DNA from: Coriaria nepalensis
Taxonomy: Eukaryota > Streptophyta > Magnoliopsida > Cucurbitales > Coriariaceae
Assembly (NCBI GenBank): GCA_027186245.1
Contig: CP114483.1
Span: 5,528,001 to 5,592,000, forward strand
Direction: 5' to 3'
Length of the DNA stretch: 64,000 nucleotides
Shown here: positions 1-12,015 of the stretch, piece by piece
How positions within the stretch are numbered: position 1 is the stretch's first letter
Layout: each line of letters begins with the position of its first letter
Program-made: the position numbers and the translations under genes
The notes under the pieces: model-generated
Seen by the model: only the letters and a program-made list of their open reading frames with translations
The model's database searches: none
What the model was told of the DNA's origin: nothing

Positions 1-447
1 ATTTTTTAAACCTTTGTCATTCTTACCCTATATAGTGTTTTATAGAGGCGACCTAAGGACCATAAACCTATAATTCCAATATCCAATATCCAATAAATTT
101 GATGATTAATTAAACTTTTTAATCTAATAAATCTAATTTATTAATCTCAATATTATTCCACTAAAAATATGGGATTGTATGCAATTATAGAACATATTAA
201 AGAGCAATCTCTAGTAATCCATTGATTCATAATTATAGTTGGTCAAAATTACTGTTTTACCCTTTTAATTATCTCTTTATCCTTAAGTACTATTAATCTA
301 CTAGTGAACAGTTAATTTATAACTTAATTATAAATTTAAGCTCAAAATCATTCAGTTTCATAATTTACCCTTAAGGGAACTAATATACAATCTTTTATGA
401 AGAAGATTTGGATTTTATACCTGTAAATCACGTTCCCAGCCACTTCT
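1..447 (-). mobile_element. Truncated LTR of the copia-D family
   Basis: This stretch matches the LTR segment at about 27307-27800 almost throughout. Shared landmarks are the TTTTATAGAGGC motif, the run of short AATCTAATAAATCTAATTTATTAAT words, and the AAATCACGTTCC motif. Similarity stops near 447, where the LTR is broken, and the left part lies outside the window. Orientation is inferred from copia-D, which is on the minus strand. Confidence 0.75.
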
Positions 448-449
448 TC

Positions 450-640
450 TTTAAAAAATAGTCTTGGATCCACATCTAGAAATTGTCCAAAGCATGATGT
501 CCTGAAGATTTCCACTTCTCTTTCATTCAACTTCTCCTTAATATCTTTAATCACCTCATACACCATCGATCTCAAAGTAATCGTGCAAAAAAAATGATGA
601 TCACGGCCTAAGATTGGTTCTAGTTGAGGTACCTCCTGAC
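450..640 (-). pseudogene. DUF1985-like exon fragment
   Basis: Reading from 640 down to about 450 the minus strand is open, without an internal stop. It encodes a peptide containing EIFRTSCFGQFLDV, which resembles the phenylalanine-rich CFGHFLD core of DUF1985. That domain is common in plant transposon-associated and Ulp1-linked gene families. A possible splice acceptor (TTTTTTAGG) lies just upstream at about 640. Downstream the frame runs into the truncated LTR at 447, so the piece is cut off. Seen directly: the open frame and motif. From family knowledge: the DUF1985 link. Inferred: that it derives from a MULE/Ulp1-type transposon or a captured gene. Confidence 0.5.
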
Positions 641-699
641 CCTAAAAAACAAACCAAAAAATAATAATGAATTACACAATAAATTAAATAGTAAATAAT

Positions 700-1060
700 T
701 TGGCTGAAGACGAGAACTCAGATCGAGTTCTTGATATGAATTCCAATTCTGGGATACCAGATCGAGTCCCTCGACCTCTAATTCTGGGATCCCAGACCAA
801 GTCCCTCAACCTGAATTGCCACTCTGAAATCCCAGATCGAGTACCCGATCTAAGATACCAGATTGGGAACTTAGATCAAGATCTCGTTCTAGGATCCCAG
901 ACCGGCAACTCCAAATCAAGTTCATGGTCTGGACTTGCAGACCGAGAACTCCAGATAAAGATTTCAGTCTTGAATCCCATAACGAGATTTCCAAATCGAG
1001 TTCTCGGTCTAGGATCTCAGACTGAGAACTCGATCTAGAATCCTAGTCTAGATTCCTAGA
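700..1060. repeat. Degenerate palindromic minisatellite
   Basis: Short related words recur irregularly: CTGGGATCCCAGA, GATCGAGTTCT, AGACCGAGAACTC and GTCTAGGATCCCAGAC. Many are self-complementary around GGATCC or between CTCGGTCT and AGACCGAG. The region therefore stays open on both strands (112 codons plus, 62 codons minus). I regard those frames as a by-product of the repeat, not genes. Confidence 0.7.
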
Positions 1061-2040
1061 GAACTCAGATAGTGATCAATTGGGTCTCAAACTGTTCACT
1101 ACTACTCATCAATAGATTCAACATTATTCTCTAACTGATTCCTATCAATTTCATTCTATCCACAAGAATAAATCATGTTTGGAACTCTCTTTTTGGAATT
1201 TCATCGAACACCTTATGTGCATACCTCACAACACATGTTTGGTCACCAATATTCAATATTCATTTATCAGCCTCACAAACTAGACTTCAATATTCAACCT
1301 CACCAACAACTTAATCCAAGCGATAAGTAAAGTTACATACCTCCCCATCGTGAGACTTTGAGAACCTCGTGGTGGAGAGACGCCCTAATCGCAGACATCG
1401 ACTTGAAAGCATTTTTCTTAAGAAGAAAAGTTCTCGGTCTAGGATGAAAGAAGAAGAAGTTGGTATGATGGGAAGGATAACGAAGAACTCGGTCTGTGAA
1501 GTAAGAAATTAAAGTCGGTCTAAAAAAGGAAAAAGATATCAATCTGGGAAGGGAGCTTAGTCTGTGAAAGAAGAAATTAAACTCAGTCTAGGAAAATTAA
1601 AAAGAAGTCGTGCTAAAAGTGATTTTGAAGAACTCAGCCTGAAAGTGCTTTTGACATGTTGCATAAACGAAAAAAATATCGGTCTATCAATTATCTTATA
1701 TAGCGTGCGTATTAACCATATAAGCTTTTGTATTAATACGACCTTCATTTATGTTCTTATTATGTGGCACGTGTTTTAACCATTGTATCTAGATGGACAG
1801 TCAAGATTTACATGTAGGGACAGACAAGGATGTTAGGACAATGATTGAATCTGCTCCCGGTAATAAATAGTCATGCTCCGTTTGACTAGCAATCTCTTTG
1901 ACTATTTTTCCCTACAAAAGGAAGTAAAAATAAAGTGATCCGTTTTTGAAAAAAGAAAGAAAAAAAATAGAGTGCTTTGTTTTTTAAAACAAAAAACAGA
2001 GCAATTTGTTTTAAAAGAGAAAAAGAAAAGATATATATGC
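1061..2040. other. AT-rich non-coding stretch with satellite remnants
   Basis: No gene is supported. Between about 1430 and 1640 the words CTCGGTCTAGGATGAAAG, CTCGGTCTGTGAAG and CTCAGTCTAGGAAAA repeat next to GAAGAAATTAAA. These appear to be further diverged copies of the 700-1060 repeat. The short frames here overlap on opposite strands and show no recognisable domain. Confidence 0.5.
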
Positions 2041-3335
2041 TATGTTTGGCAACACTTCTTACATTTTGTATTTATAAAATCAGTTTTTGTGATGATCACA
2101 AAAAATCATGTCAGAAACAAAAAAAATATTTTTTAAGACATGAAATTTGTTTGGCATCTTTAATTCGATTTTTTTTTACCGAAATATTCTTAATTCGATT
2201 TTTATTTCAACCGAAATGTTAATACTCACTATTGCCATTACAAGTCCAAATTTAAAACTTAATTTTAAACATCCATTTCAGATACCTAATGTGAAAATAG
2301 AAGCCACCGAAATAGATCTCATCAACCAGATTTGATTAAAACATGAATCACATCCTTAACTCATACACAAAAATGCAGACATTCATATCAAACAAAAAAC
2401 TTTAAACCAAAGTTGAAAGCATGAATTGAAAGCATGAATTAAAAGTATGAGAGGAAGCACGAGAGGAAGTAGAGTTGATGATGGCCCCCTCGCAAGTATG
2501 AGAGAAAAGCCTTAACCCATACTCATGACTTCTAGTTTACTCTACAAGTTGATGGGGACTTCGACCTGTCGAGTATCATAACTTCTAATTTACTCAACAA
2601 GTCGATAAAACTATCGACCTGTCGAGTATCATAACTTCTAGTTTACTTGATAGGGCCAACGACCCGTCTAGTATTATAACTTCTAATTTACTCGACGGAT
2701 CAAATGCCTAATCTACTCGTGGAGCAAATCAGCATCTAACATTGATATTAATTATTTTTACAATTAAATGTTGATATTGATATTAATTTTTAAGGTGGAT
2801 GAATTGGATGCTCTAGAAGACTTCAAGAAAGAGAATGATATATTCTTTTTTATATTTATTATTTACTTCTTTTATTTTGTCATATATTTTTTTCATTCAT
2901 ATTTTTTTGGTCAAATAATTGAAATTTTGCAGCACAATCATCCGGTACAGAGAGCTATATCGTCTTAATTTTGTCATTAAAAATAGAAAGAAAAAAAAAA
3001 AGAATTAGAAATTATGATATGTGAGCGAGAAAAAGAGAGATGAAAACCGCATACAGCTTACTGTGAGCGAGAGAAGAGAGAGAGAGAGAGAGTAGAGAGA
3101 GAAAATGAGAGTAAAAAACAATTTTAAAAATGTAAGAAATCACAATTTGTGATTTTTGTATTTTTTTTTTTTTTTGTCTTTTCCTGATTTTTGAAAAAAA
3201 CTGTTTAGACAAAAACAAACACAAAAACAAAAACAGTTAAAACAGTTACCAAGCAAGCTTGTTCCTTCCCTAAAATCGATTTTCATGTTTCAAAATGTTA
3301 AAAACGTTTTTGAAAAACGTTACCAAGCATTGCCA
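2041..3335. mobile_element. Possible non-autonomous DNA transposon (MITE-like)
   Basis: The left edge reads TGTTTGGCAACACTTCTT. The complement of the right edge (about 3312-3332) reads GCTTGGTAACGTTTTTC, giving an imperfect inverted terminal match. A second GTTACCAAGCAAGC motif lies at 3245-3258. The interior is AT-rich and has no coding capacity. No clear target duplication was found, so limits and class are uncertain. A tandem repeat lies inside at 2522-2712. Confidence 0.3.
2522..2712. repeat. Short tandem repeat, about 60-bp unit
   Basis: Three to four copies of a unit built from GTCGAGTATCATAACTTCTA and ATTTACTCGACAAGTCGAT. The words CTTCTAGTTTACT or CTTCTAATTTACT occur at about 2530, 2584, 2637 and 2684. 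Copies differ by scattered substitutions. Confidence 0.75.
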
Positions 3336-3470
3336 TAAAGTACACAGCTGAGAAAAATAAATCAAGAAATATTTTTTATAGTGAGGAAAAAAATTCAAAT
3401 TGGAAAAATTCATTAATACGGGACAATTTCAATCAGACAAACAGAAAAAATTTAGAGTACTAATAAAGAA

Positions 3471-5046
3471 TTATGTTTTCAACAAAAAAATGAAAAAATA
3501 AAAATAAATAAACAAACAAACAAATAGAGCAGTCTTATATGCATCGCCATAACTGGCTAAAAATAGAGAAATTGGCTCTGCCTCTCCGTTTAATGCATCA
3601 CCATAATTTTGTTTGTAGACATCTGGCTCTGCCTCTCGGCTTCTTTGGTCTACCGAATTCCTATTCCATAGGGTCCCTATCTTGTACAAAAAGCATAACA
3701 AATTATAGAACAGAACAGCATAGCAGAAAAAAAACAAATAAATCTTGTGACAAAAAAAAAAAAAAAATACCAGATGAATTGAGTTTTTCCCGATTAACAA
3801 GAAAAGTGAGAAATTTTGGTTACTAGAATTTGTCCCTTTTTTTTGTCTTGTGGTAGTCGAGAAATCAGCTTGAAAGGACTTGTACATAGAACACTAAATT
3901 TACTTGTATGTCACAATTATCACTATTCAGTCTAGCAAGTCACACTAATCAGCTTCAAGAACCAAAGAAGGAGAAATCACAGAAAGTTCCTTCATTTGAC
4001 CCAAAAAAGAAAAAACAAAATTTATCAACAAAAGATGAAGAAAAACAAAAAATTAAATCGGAAGCTGAGTTTTTGAACTTTGTATTTCAAAGGCTACGAT
4101 CACACAAGAATATTAACAAGAATGAAGATATTAATTTCAAAACTCTGTTCGATCTCTCCTCACCACACCCACCAACGCCAACTTGTTATCCTAAACAGTT
4201 TGTACTGAGGCCGAAAAATCTGCAGAAGGGAGAAGTAAACATTTTTTGTAAAGATGATAAAAGGTCCCTATCAATCTCAGATTCAAGGCATTGTTTCTAC
4301 ACCTACACAAGGTCGAAGTACTTGTCATCTTCGTCATGCTCTATGTTGGAAAGGCCAAAATTATACAAATCTCGTTTCTTCATCATCATCACGCCAACCA
4401 ACTTAGGAGTTCCATCATCCCCAAGATAATGTAATACAAATGGGCATCTTTAAGTCGCACTCCAGTATATAACAGTTGCGAGAAATCAGTGGAGATAACT
4501 CCGAACTCATCAATTTTGGAACCCCTTGTGGTATGAACCTAATCACTTGGAAACAAAATAAACTGTTCCTTTCCAATCCTCCCATTCAAAGTTTCCATCT
4601 TTCTTTTTTTTCAGTTTTCTTCAAAAAGCTTTCCTAGGGCAAATTTCACATGAATACAATATAAAGGGTGAAAGATAACCATTGTAATTTGCAGCTTCAG
4701 AGATAGGCACAAATTATTTTTGATCTCTAATTTATTATAGGAACTCTTGACAAAAATAAAAGCAAAGATTAAAAAAGAAGAAGAATACCATATGATGCAA
4801 GCTTGTAAATAGAAACCCCTGCCTTGCGTTGAATGTTAGAACTATATAATGTTGAGCGCTAACGCATTGGATTTTGTACCGAAATTGAGAATTTGGAAGA
4901 GACTGAGAGGAGGGAATAGTGAACTCCGGAGTGGCGACCAGGTGAAGGCCTTGATTTCAGATGTAGGTCGAGTCACTAATTTAGGGCATTTACCATGGTT
5001 TCAATATATGAAGGATGAAGAAGACGGAGAGTTTCTAGTACTTTGA
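3471..5046 (-). pseudogene. Unidentified broken minus-strand coding region
   Basis: I do not recognise this gene. Several minus-strand pieces look coding because they have ordinary amino-acid composition and plausible splice signals. One piece (about 4600-4440) encodes IDEFGVISTDFSQLLYTGV. A second in another frame (about 4415-4300) encodes VGVMMMKKRDLYNFGL and ends in acidic residues near a GT donor. A third (about 3665-3540) contains EAEPDVYKQNYGDALNGEAE. A pyrimidine tract and CAG acceptor lie near 4220. The first two pieces need a frameshift to join, so the gene is probably dead. The 173-codon plus-strand frame at 3908-4429 overlaps this and is Lys/Ser-rich; I take it as a shadow. The segment 4849-5046 may be untranslated leader. 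Confidence 0.3.
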
Positions 5047-6289
5047 ACGTGCGTAAACCTAACGACAATGTTTTATAATTTTTGCTTTATGAACTTTGGC
5101 GGTACAGTTCCGTAGCACTCAGGTATCACAAAATATTATTTATAAAATAAAAATAGCGTATGACTAACAACGATGTCTTATATATATATTTTTTCCTTAT
5201 AAATTTTAGTAGCACGATTCAATGGCATATTAATACCATAAAATATAATTTAGAAATTTAATATTTTTTCTAATTAATTTTGTGATATATATTAATAATA
5301 TATATTTAAATACTTTACCGTTACTTTATCAGTATACCGCTAATATCATGATCTTTTATGGTATTTTATTACTCACATAATTTAGCAAGATAGATGATTA
5401 CAAATTATTAAAGTTTAAGAGCGTAAATAATATTTATTTAATTCAAATTAATGAAAATAGATGAAATAAAAATTATAAATAGTTCTTTTTATAATTATGC
5501 ATGACATAATAGGTACAATAAGTATGTTACGTTATTAATATCTGGGTCTATATCTTACTTTATAAAAATTTTAAAGACTTATGTATAATTTGTTAATGGA
5601 CTATTTGGTTAATGGCCTTATGAAAAAGTTTTTTCTACATAAAGGCCCACAAAAAAATTTTCTTCATAAACTAATTTTCTAAATTATTAAAGATTAGTAA
5701 AATTACTAAAATTACTGAAATCAAAAACTTAGTTTTTCTAATCCATTCTAATCTAATCTTATTTTTTCAGTACTTCTAATCCATTCTTGGATTTTTACTT
5801 TTCTCATTCGTCTTTCATTTACAAGTTTCATAATAAAAAAATCAAGTTAAAAGTGAGATTTCCTTCTTTACTTTCTAAATGAAGTTCAAGCATTTTACCT
5901 CTATTTCTCTTTCAATAGTTGAAACATAATCATAATCAAAACTAAAATTCATATCCTTCTTTGTATAAATAGTATTGTGTATTTTGATTTCCTTTCATTC
6001 TGCAATGCATAATGAAATGAAATTGCAAATTTGATGCATTTGGCCATCGGGCTGTCGAGCAGTCAAGCGATGGTCAAAAATTTGCAAGTATAATCGATGG
6101 TGGTTGTTCAAAAACCATTTTTTTCTTTCGAGGCACTGGCCTGAAACCCTTGCAACCTGCATAGCGCATGACCTTTGACCTATGTGGTCAAACCATAAAC
6201 CTTAAAGCTTAAATCTATGATTGGGTGCTCCCTAGACCCATCGAGTCATTAGGTATTGAGGGGAGAGACTTCATTTAATCTAAACCTAA
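5047..6289. other. AT-rich intergenic DNA
   Basis: Nothing coding was seen. The stretch is AT-rich with short TATATA runs and two weak copies of a TTGTGGGCC/AAGGCCCAC word near 5640. Around 6040-6240 base composition becomes more even, just before the telomere-like array. Confidence 0.5.
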
Positions 6290-6857
6290 AACAACAAAGA
6301 TTAAACTACATATTCTATGGGTATAAGGTTTAGGATCTACGATTTAAAGTGTAGAGTATAAATTTAGTGTTTAGAGTCTAGGTTTAGGTTTAAAGTTTAA
6401 TGTTTAGTATTTAAGGTTTAGAGTCTAAGGTTTAATATTTAGAGTAAAGGATTTAAGATTTAAGGTTTAAAATTAGGAGTTTAAGATTTAAGATTTTAAG
6501 GGTTTAAGGTTAAGAGTAGGGTTTAGAATCTAAGGTTTAAGTTGTATGGTGTAAAGTATAAGGTTTAGAGTATAAGGTTTAAGGTTTAAAGCTTAGAGTT
6601 TAGGGCTTATGATATTAGGGTTAGGGTGCTAGGGCTTAAGGTTTAAAGGTTAACGGTTAGGGTTTAGAATCTAGATTTAAGTTTAAAGATTTAAGATTTA
6701 ATGTTTAAGTTTTAGAATTTAGATTCTAGGATCAAGACTTGAAAGGTTTAGGGTAAGGTATTAATGCGTTAGGGTTGAGGTTGGTAGGATTTAAGATTTA
6801 GGGTTTAGGGTGATAGGATTTAAGGTTTAATATTTATGATTTATGGTGTTAGGGTTT
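6290..6857. repeat. Degenerate telomere-like (TTTAGGG-related) array, left part
   Basis: About 570 bp consist almost wholly of variants of GGTTTAGGGTTTAAGG, such as AAGGTTTAGAGT, GATTTAGGGTTTAGGG and GTTAGGGTGCTAGGG. Two exact TTTAGGG units sit next to each other near 6799. Copia-A starts immediately after GGTTT at 6853-6857, and the same type of array resumes at 30842. The two stretches were therefore probably one array before insertion. Confidence 0.85.
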
Positions 6858-6942
6858 TGAAAGTGTACGCTTGTCAAGTCAATCGAATTTGACCTAATAG
6901 GGCAAATACTTTATGTAATACTATTTTTATACGGATATTAGC
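6858..6942 (+). repeat. Copia-A 5' LTR, first piece
   Basis: The first 85 bp of the LTR align with 28774-28858, including TCAAGTCAATCGAATTTGAC against TCAAGCCAATCAGATTTGAC. The match breaks at 6943, where gypsy-B begins with TGTAATGACCC. Confidence 0.85.
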
Positions 6943-9900
6943 TGTAATGACCCATGTTGTTCAAACCGTTACAAAAAATGTTACTCTTATAAAATAAGAG
7001 TAATTTTTTTAAAGATTTCCTTCGGAAAGGAATTTCAAAAAGAAAACCTTTTGTCATGAAAAGGTTTCTCTACTTCTTGAAAAATCTATCATATAGAGGA
7101 AGGAAATTAGTTATAGCATATACTACAAACATTAATGTACCCACCATGAGCATTCAAAATATTTATAAGTACGTTTTCAAAAAATTAACTAGGTTTCACG
7201 ATGCACCAAAAATATTTATAACTACCTATTTACAAAACTAAAGCGGAAGTTACAACGTAGTTTAGTCCTGGTACCACTATCTTTTTCGTGTACATTGAAC
7301 CCACTCGGCAAGTTTGACAATGTAACTGGTTGCTTACTCTTAGTGCTTACAACTCGGAAATGAAAACATGAACTTTTACATAACAAGTACAAATATAACT
7401 CACAAAACAGTTACATACATAAAGCATGATGTATGAAATGTGTAATAGTTAATAAGCTCAAATCTCTTATTCTTTAAAATATTATTTAATGTTGGTGTCT
7501 TACTTTTTCTTATTGTTTCTTTTATTAGGTTTTGTGTACGTACCAGATGAGCGTTGAACCAATAGGAAGATAGGGGAGCGACCCAATCCGAACTTGCCAT
7601 GGTCTTTGAATGCCTCGACATATCTTTGCATAACTTATCATGATTCCCTCTTCATTAGGCCTCGGCTTTTCCTTCAAGAGATCGATACGACACTTTACTA
7701 TCTATATTGTTCTATTACTTTTTTTTGTACTTCTTAATTTCCTAGCATGGAATATGAGGTACTATCGGTTTAATGGCTATATGTGCTTATGTTGTTATGC
7801 AATTTATAGGAGCAACATTCTTAGTAGACTCAAAACACATATAGTAACAATCAAATCAGGAATTCCAAATTACGCTAACCAATGTGAACATCATAACATT
7901 CATCAACAATGACATACCAAGTTTTGAAAATAGATTCTATGTTATAGGTGAAATTTGTACTTACCTAATGTATAAACTATTTGTAAGGGCTTGCTAAAAT
8001 CCTTCAGACTCTACCCAGCTACTAAGCTAACCAAGCATGTAACTGTCTTAGTAAAATCTTTAGTCTCAATTCTACTTAAAATATATAATTTCACTAATAG
8101 CCTTACCTTTATTATCTCTCAATTAAAATTAACTTAACTATATTACTTAGAATATATATATATATATATATCATCATCTGTTAACAGTTGTTTTTAACAA
8201 TTAACATCCAGTACATATATATAATTACAGTATATAGTTAACTATTATCAACATTATAAATTGTTAACTTAATAAGTTCTCTTTTATGTCTACTTATCTA
8301 TATATATCTATTTGTTAACATCTAACATATTTTGTTATCATTAAACCAATTTAATTCCTTTAACTCTCAACCCATTTAACTCTTGACTTACTTAGGAACC
8401 TTATTAATTTAAGCCATTTAGTGAACCTTTGAAAATAGAATGTTTAGGTTAATCCTTTCTCAAGTATTTGGTAGGGGTTCGATTATTGTATCCTATAAAC
8501 CCTAATTTCCATTGGTCTAAAAAATTTCTCACCTTTACTTGTGTCTTTTGTGTGAGTTCCATAAGAGTTTAAGATCAAAATTCATTAGTTTACCACCTCA
8601 TTTCACTTATTCATCACAACTGCTTCACTTATTATAAATATTTCAGCTCAATATTCATATATTTTCTCCATCAAAAGTTAGTTTCATTACAAGAGTCTTA
8701 TACTTAGAACATAATCACGCATGTTTCATTCCTTGGCCGATAGCTTTACAGCGGGCTCCTCCAAAAATTGTAAAATTAATTTTATTGAATAACTAACTTC
8801 CCAAGCTTTCATTTGGTATATTATTTTATCAATTTGGTTTAGTATAATGAAATTTGTGATTTTGCAAACTTTAAGTTTAGTTTGTATAATTTCTCTATAA
8901 GCATGTAAACTATTACTAACTTTGAAATTATATAACTCCTTGCTCTAACATTGTAAAATTTCAAGTCTTATGTAAATTTTAAGCTCATGATCTCTAGTTT
9001 TGTCTTTTGTCATGCAAAATATATAATTTGTGATAAACTTTCTCAGGTGTACGAGAGTACCTACAGCTCTCTATTCTAAATTCATTTGTTTTTACATACT
9101 TGACAATTAAGTTCTAGAATTTGTATCTCAGTGATTACAAATCCATTTGGAACATTCTTGGTCTCTATGAAAAATTAAGAAGGTCTAATTTAGTAATATA
9201 AATTTTGTACAATTTTAGGGCATATATAAATTCTTAAGTTCTAATTAGTAAAATATAGCACAAAACTATTCATAGTTTAAATTATGAAGTTTCATAGTTT
9301 CCTTCACTTGTTTTGAGAATTTTTATCTCACTCAATATAGCTCCGTTTTTTAGTGTTCTTGGTGTTCTTAGAAAGGTGCAAGAATTGAGTTTCTTTATAT
9401 AATTATTACATAATTTTATCACCGCTTGAAACTTTTTATAATTGGATTCTTCTAATAGATTGTTGTTTTGTTTTGTTTCATTTTTTCCTGGTTGCAACTT
9501 AAACGCAACCATCAACTAATCTTACATATAAACCTTGATCTACCATTGTTTTCCTACATCTTAGTGATTATGCTAGATTCATTAATCCTAGGTAAATTAA
9601 TTGAAGTAAAGCTAGAGGTGTACCTTACTGCAACTTGCTTTCCACTCCCCCCTACGCTAATTTGGTCAAGGTGCAAGTGGATAGATTGTAGATTTTGGCT
9701 CCAAGTTTTTGTCAATGTATTATGAGAAAAAGGAGGGAAAAAAAGACCATGCTGAAGCAGCCCTTGCTTTATTTATTAAGGAAAAATCAGTAGCTAATGC
9801 TTCTGGGTTGGTGGTAGGAAGCATGAGATGTCATGCTCTCTATGCCTCTTGAATGACTATGCAAAATTTAATCTTCTTACTACTAATCTTTGACCAGTTA

Positions 9901-10075
9901 TTACTTTATTTTATTATTATTATTATTATTATTAGGGTACTAATTAAATTCACTTGTGAAAGATGACTCAAATGAATGTTATATAGAACTTATAAATATA
10001 TGAAATTTTGTAGTTATTCAAATATAAATTATTTACCTACATCTCTAATGCATCCTAGGATTCAAGAGGTTTACA
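6943..10075 (-). repeat. Gypsy-B 3' LTR
   Basis: The LTR is bounded by TGTAATGACCC at 6943 (plus view) and TTTACA ending at 10075, giving TGTAA/TTACA inverted tips. Large parts match the gypsy-C LTR in opposite orientation: 9060-9480 against 20410-20620, about 7920-7990 against 21530-21600, and about 7195-7260 against 28448-28510. A polypurine tract adjoins its internal side. The short frames at 7056-7912 and 9282-9725 lie within this LTR and are not genes. Confidence 0.75.
8152..8171. repeat. (AT)n microsatellite
   Basis: An uninterrupted run of about 19 alternating A and T bases inside the gypsy-B LTR. Confidence 0.9.
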
Positions 10076-10106
10076 TTCTTCCATCCTTATAAAATTTTGT
10101 CCTCAA
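10076..10106 (-). other. Gypsy-B polypurine tract
   Basis: On the minus strand the sequence before the LTR is a purine-rich stretch containing GGACAAAATTTTATAAGGAT and ending GGAAGAA. This is the usual form of the polypurine tract that primes plus-strand synthesis in plant gypsy elements. Its position fixes the LTR boundary at 10075. Confidence 0.7.
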
Positions 10107-10639
10107 AATTTAGTAATTATGAATAATTAAACTGCATTCCTTGTACACAACTTGAGATCACGTATCATCTTCCCATAGTCTTGTTATTTATATCCTATAT
10201 TGGAAGAAATACTCCTTGGGCTATCAGTCTAAAACAAGGAAAAATATCCCTAATCTACTCATCTGTTACTTTGATTGAGTTACGCTTGCCATTAACGTCT
10301 AGGTTTCCTACTTTGGAACTTCTAAAGACACGGGCTTATGTTTGACTACAAAGTCATTATGGGTAGCTCTCATTAGCTATGTTTTCAAACTATTTCATGT
10401 TGACTTCTTAGTTATTTTATCGGTAGGATTTGAATTGAGTTCACTAATCTAGGTTACTCCTTATGGAAGCAGACATAAGTATTCATGCAATGTTCTACAG
10501 CTTAAACACATAGCAACCAAGAAAATTCCAATTATTGCATGCAGTCAATAAGTATTGTTGTTCATATATTTCAAGCATATGTGACACATTTTACCTTATG
10601 CAATCTCTGGGGCGGGTCTTTCTAGCATTTCGACTTCTC

Positions 10640-11900
10640 TTTCCCACATAGCCTCTTTTATTTTATGACTATGCCATAGTACTTTAAATAAGGGTATGGC
10701 TTTATTTCTAAATATCTTCTCCTTGTGGTCTAGGATTTACACTGACCTTTCTTCATATGATAGATCTTCCTGGAGTTGAATAGGTTTCTGTTCTAGTACA
10801 TGCGAGGGGTTAGGCACATATTTGCTTAACATGGAAACATGGAACACATTACAAACCGAGGACATGTTAAGCGGCAAGGCAAGTTTGTATGCAACCTTTT
10901 CAATGCGTTCTAAGATTTCAAAAGGTCCAATGTACCTCGGGCTCAATTTTCCCTTCTTGATGAAAAGCATTAAGCCTTTTATGGGTGAAACCTTCAAAAA
11001 ATACTACATCTCCAACCTAAAACTCCAAAGGTCTCTGCCTTTTATTTGTATAGCTCTTCAGTTGGCTAAGAGCGGTTTCTATTTTTTGTTTTATCTACTT
11101 AACTTCTTCAGTCGTAGGTTCTATGAAGTCAGGGTTGTTAATATGAATTCTCCCATTTCGTACTACTGAATCAATGATTTACACTTTCGTCCGTACAAAG
11201 CTTTATACAGTATCATTCCAATAGATGCTTAAAAACTATTATTATAGGAGAATTATATTAAAGGCAAATACTTGTTTCAAGCTTCCTTAAAATCTAAGAC
11301 ACATGCCTGAAATATATCTTCTAACTATTGGATAGTCCTCTCTGACTAATCATCCATTTATGGATGAAAATTCATGCTAAACTTAAGCATCATTCCCATT
11401 GCTTGTTCGACACCTTTCAAAAAAGGTGAAGTAAATTTAGTATCTCAATATGAAATTATCAACAATGGCACTCCATGTAGTTGAAAATTTTCATTCACAT
11501 ACAACCCTACTAATTGTTCTAGAGAATATGTGCTTCGGATGAGTAGAAAATGTGCAGATTTAGTTAATCTGTCTATGACGACTCAAATTGCATTGTGTCC
11601 CTTAATTGTCTTAGGGAGTCCTACATAGTGATTTGCTCCCATTTCCATTTTGGAATCTCAATTGTTTGTAACTCCTCTGTTGGCGTTGATGTTCTACCCT
11701 GACTCGTCGACAAGTCAAACACTTATCCACAAACTAAGCAACATCCTTCTTCATTCCTCTCCACCATAAGTGCTCCTTCAAGTCCTTGTACATTTTTATT
11801 GCTCCTGGATGCACACAATATCCCCATACTGTGATTTTGAAAGAATCTAACGCCTCATTTCATCATCATTTGGAGTGCAAAATCTCTACTTAATTAAGGA
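10640..11900 (-). pseudogene. Gypsy-B integrase with chromodomain-like tail (broken)
   Basis: Integrase inserts element DNA into the chromosome. On the minus strand, reading down from about 11850, an HHCC-type zinc finger is recognisable: HPGAIKMYKDLKEHLWW, followed by KCLTCRR near 11700. The catalytic core (about 11650-11200) has several stop codons. The C-terminal domain is clear at 10997-10737, with LSPRYIGPFEILERI, VAYKLALP and VFHVSMLSKYVPNPSHVL. Beyond 10737 the chromodomain-like continuation needs frameshifts. The order zinc finger, core, C-terminal domain and the position just before the polypurine tract match Ty3/gypsy pol. No full integrase can be made from this copy. Confidence 0.8.
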
Positions 11901-12015
11901 TCTCGTTAGGAGAGAGACTAAACTCCCGATTCTTCCTTTCTTTGACTTCTTCTCGAATTCTTCCTAAGTTTGGATCAGTTTCTTGGGAACTCTTCATCCC
12001 ATAAAAAATGGTCAG

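Noticed and set aside
1977..2335. Two short frames as genes
   Set aside because: Low-complexity, Phe/Lys-rich, overlapping frames in AT-rich DNA with no motif.
3908..4429. 173-codon plus-strand frame as a gene
   Set aside because: Lys/Ser-rich, no domain, and it overlaps more gene-like minus-strand segments with splice signals.
6290..6857. True chromosome end
   Set aside because: The repeats are degenerate, lack long runs of exact TTTAGGG, and sequence continues for tens of kilobases on both sides.
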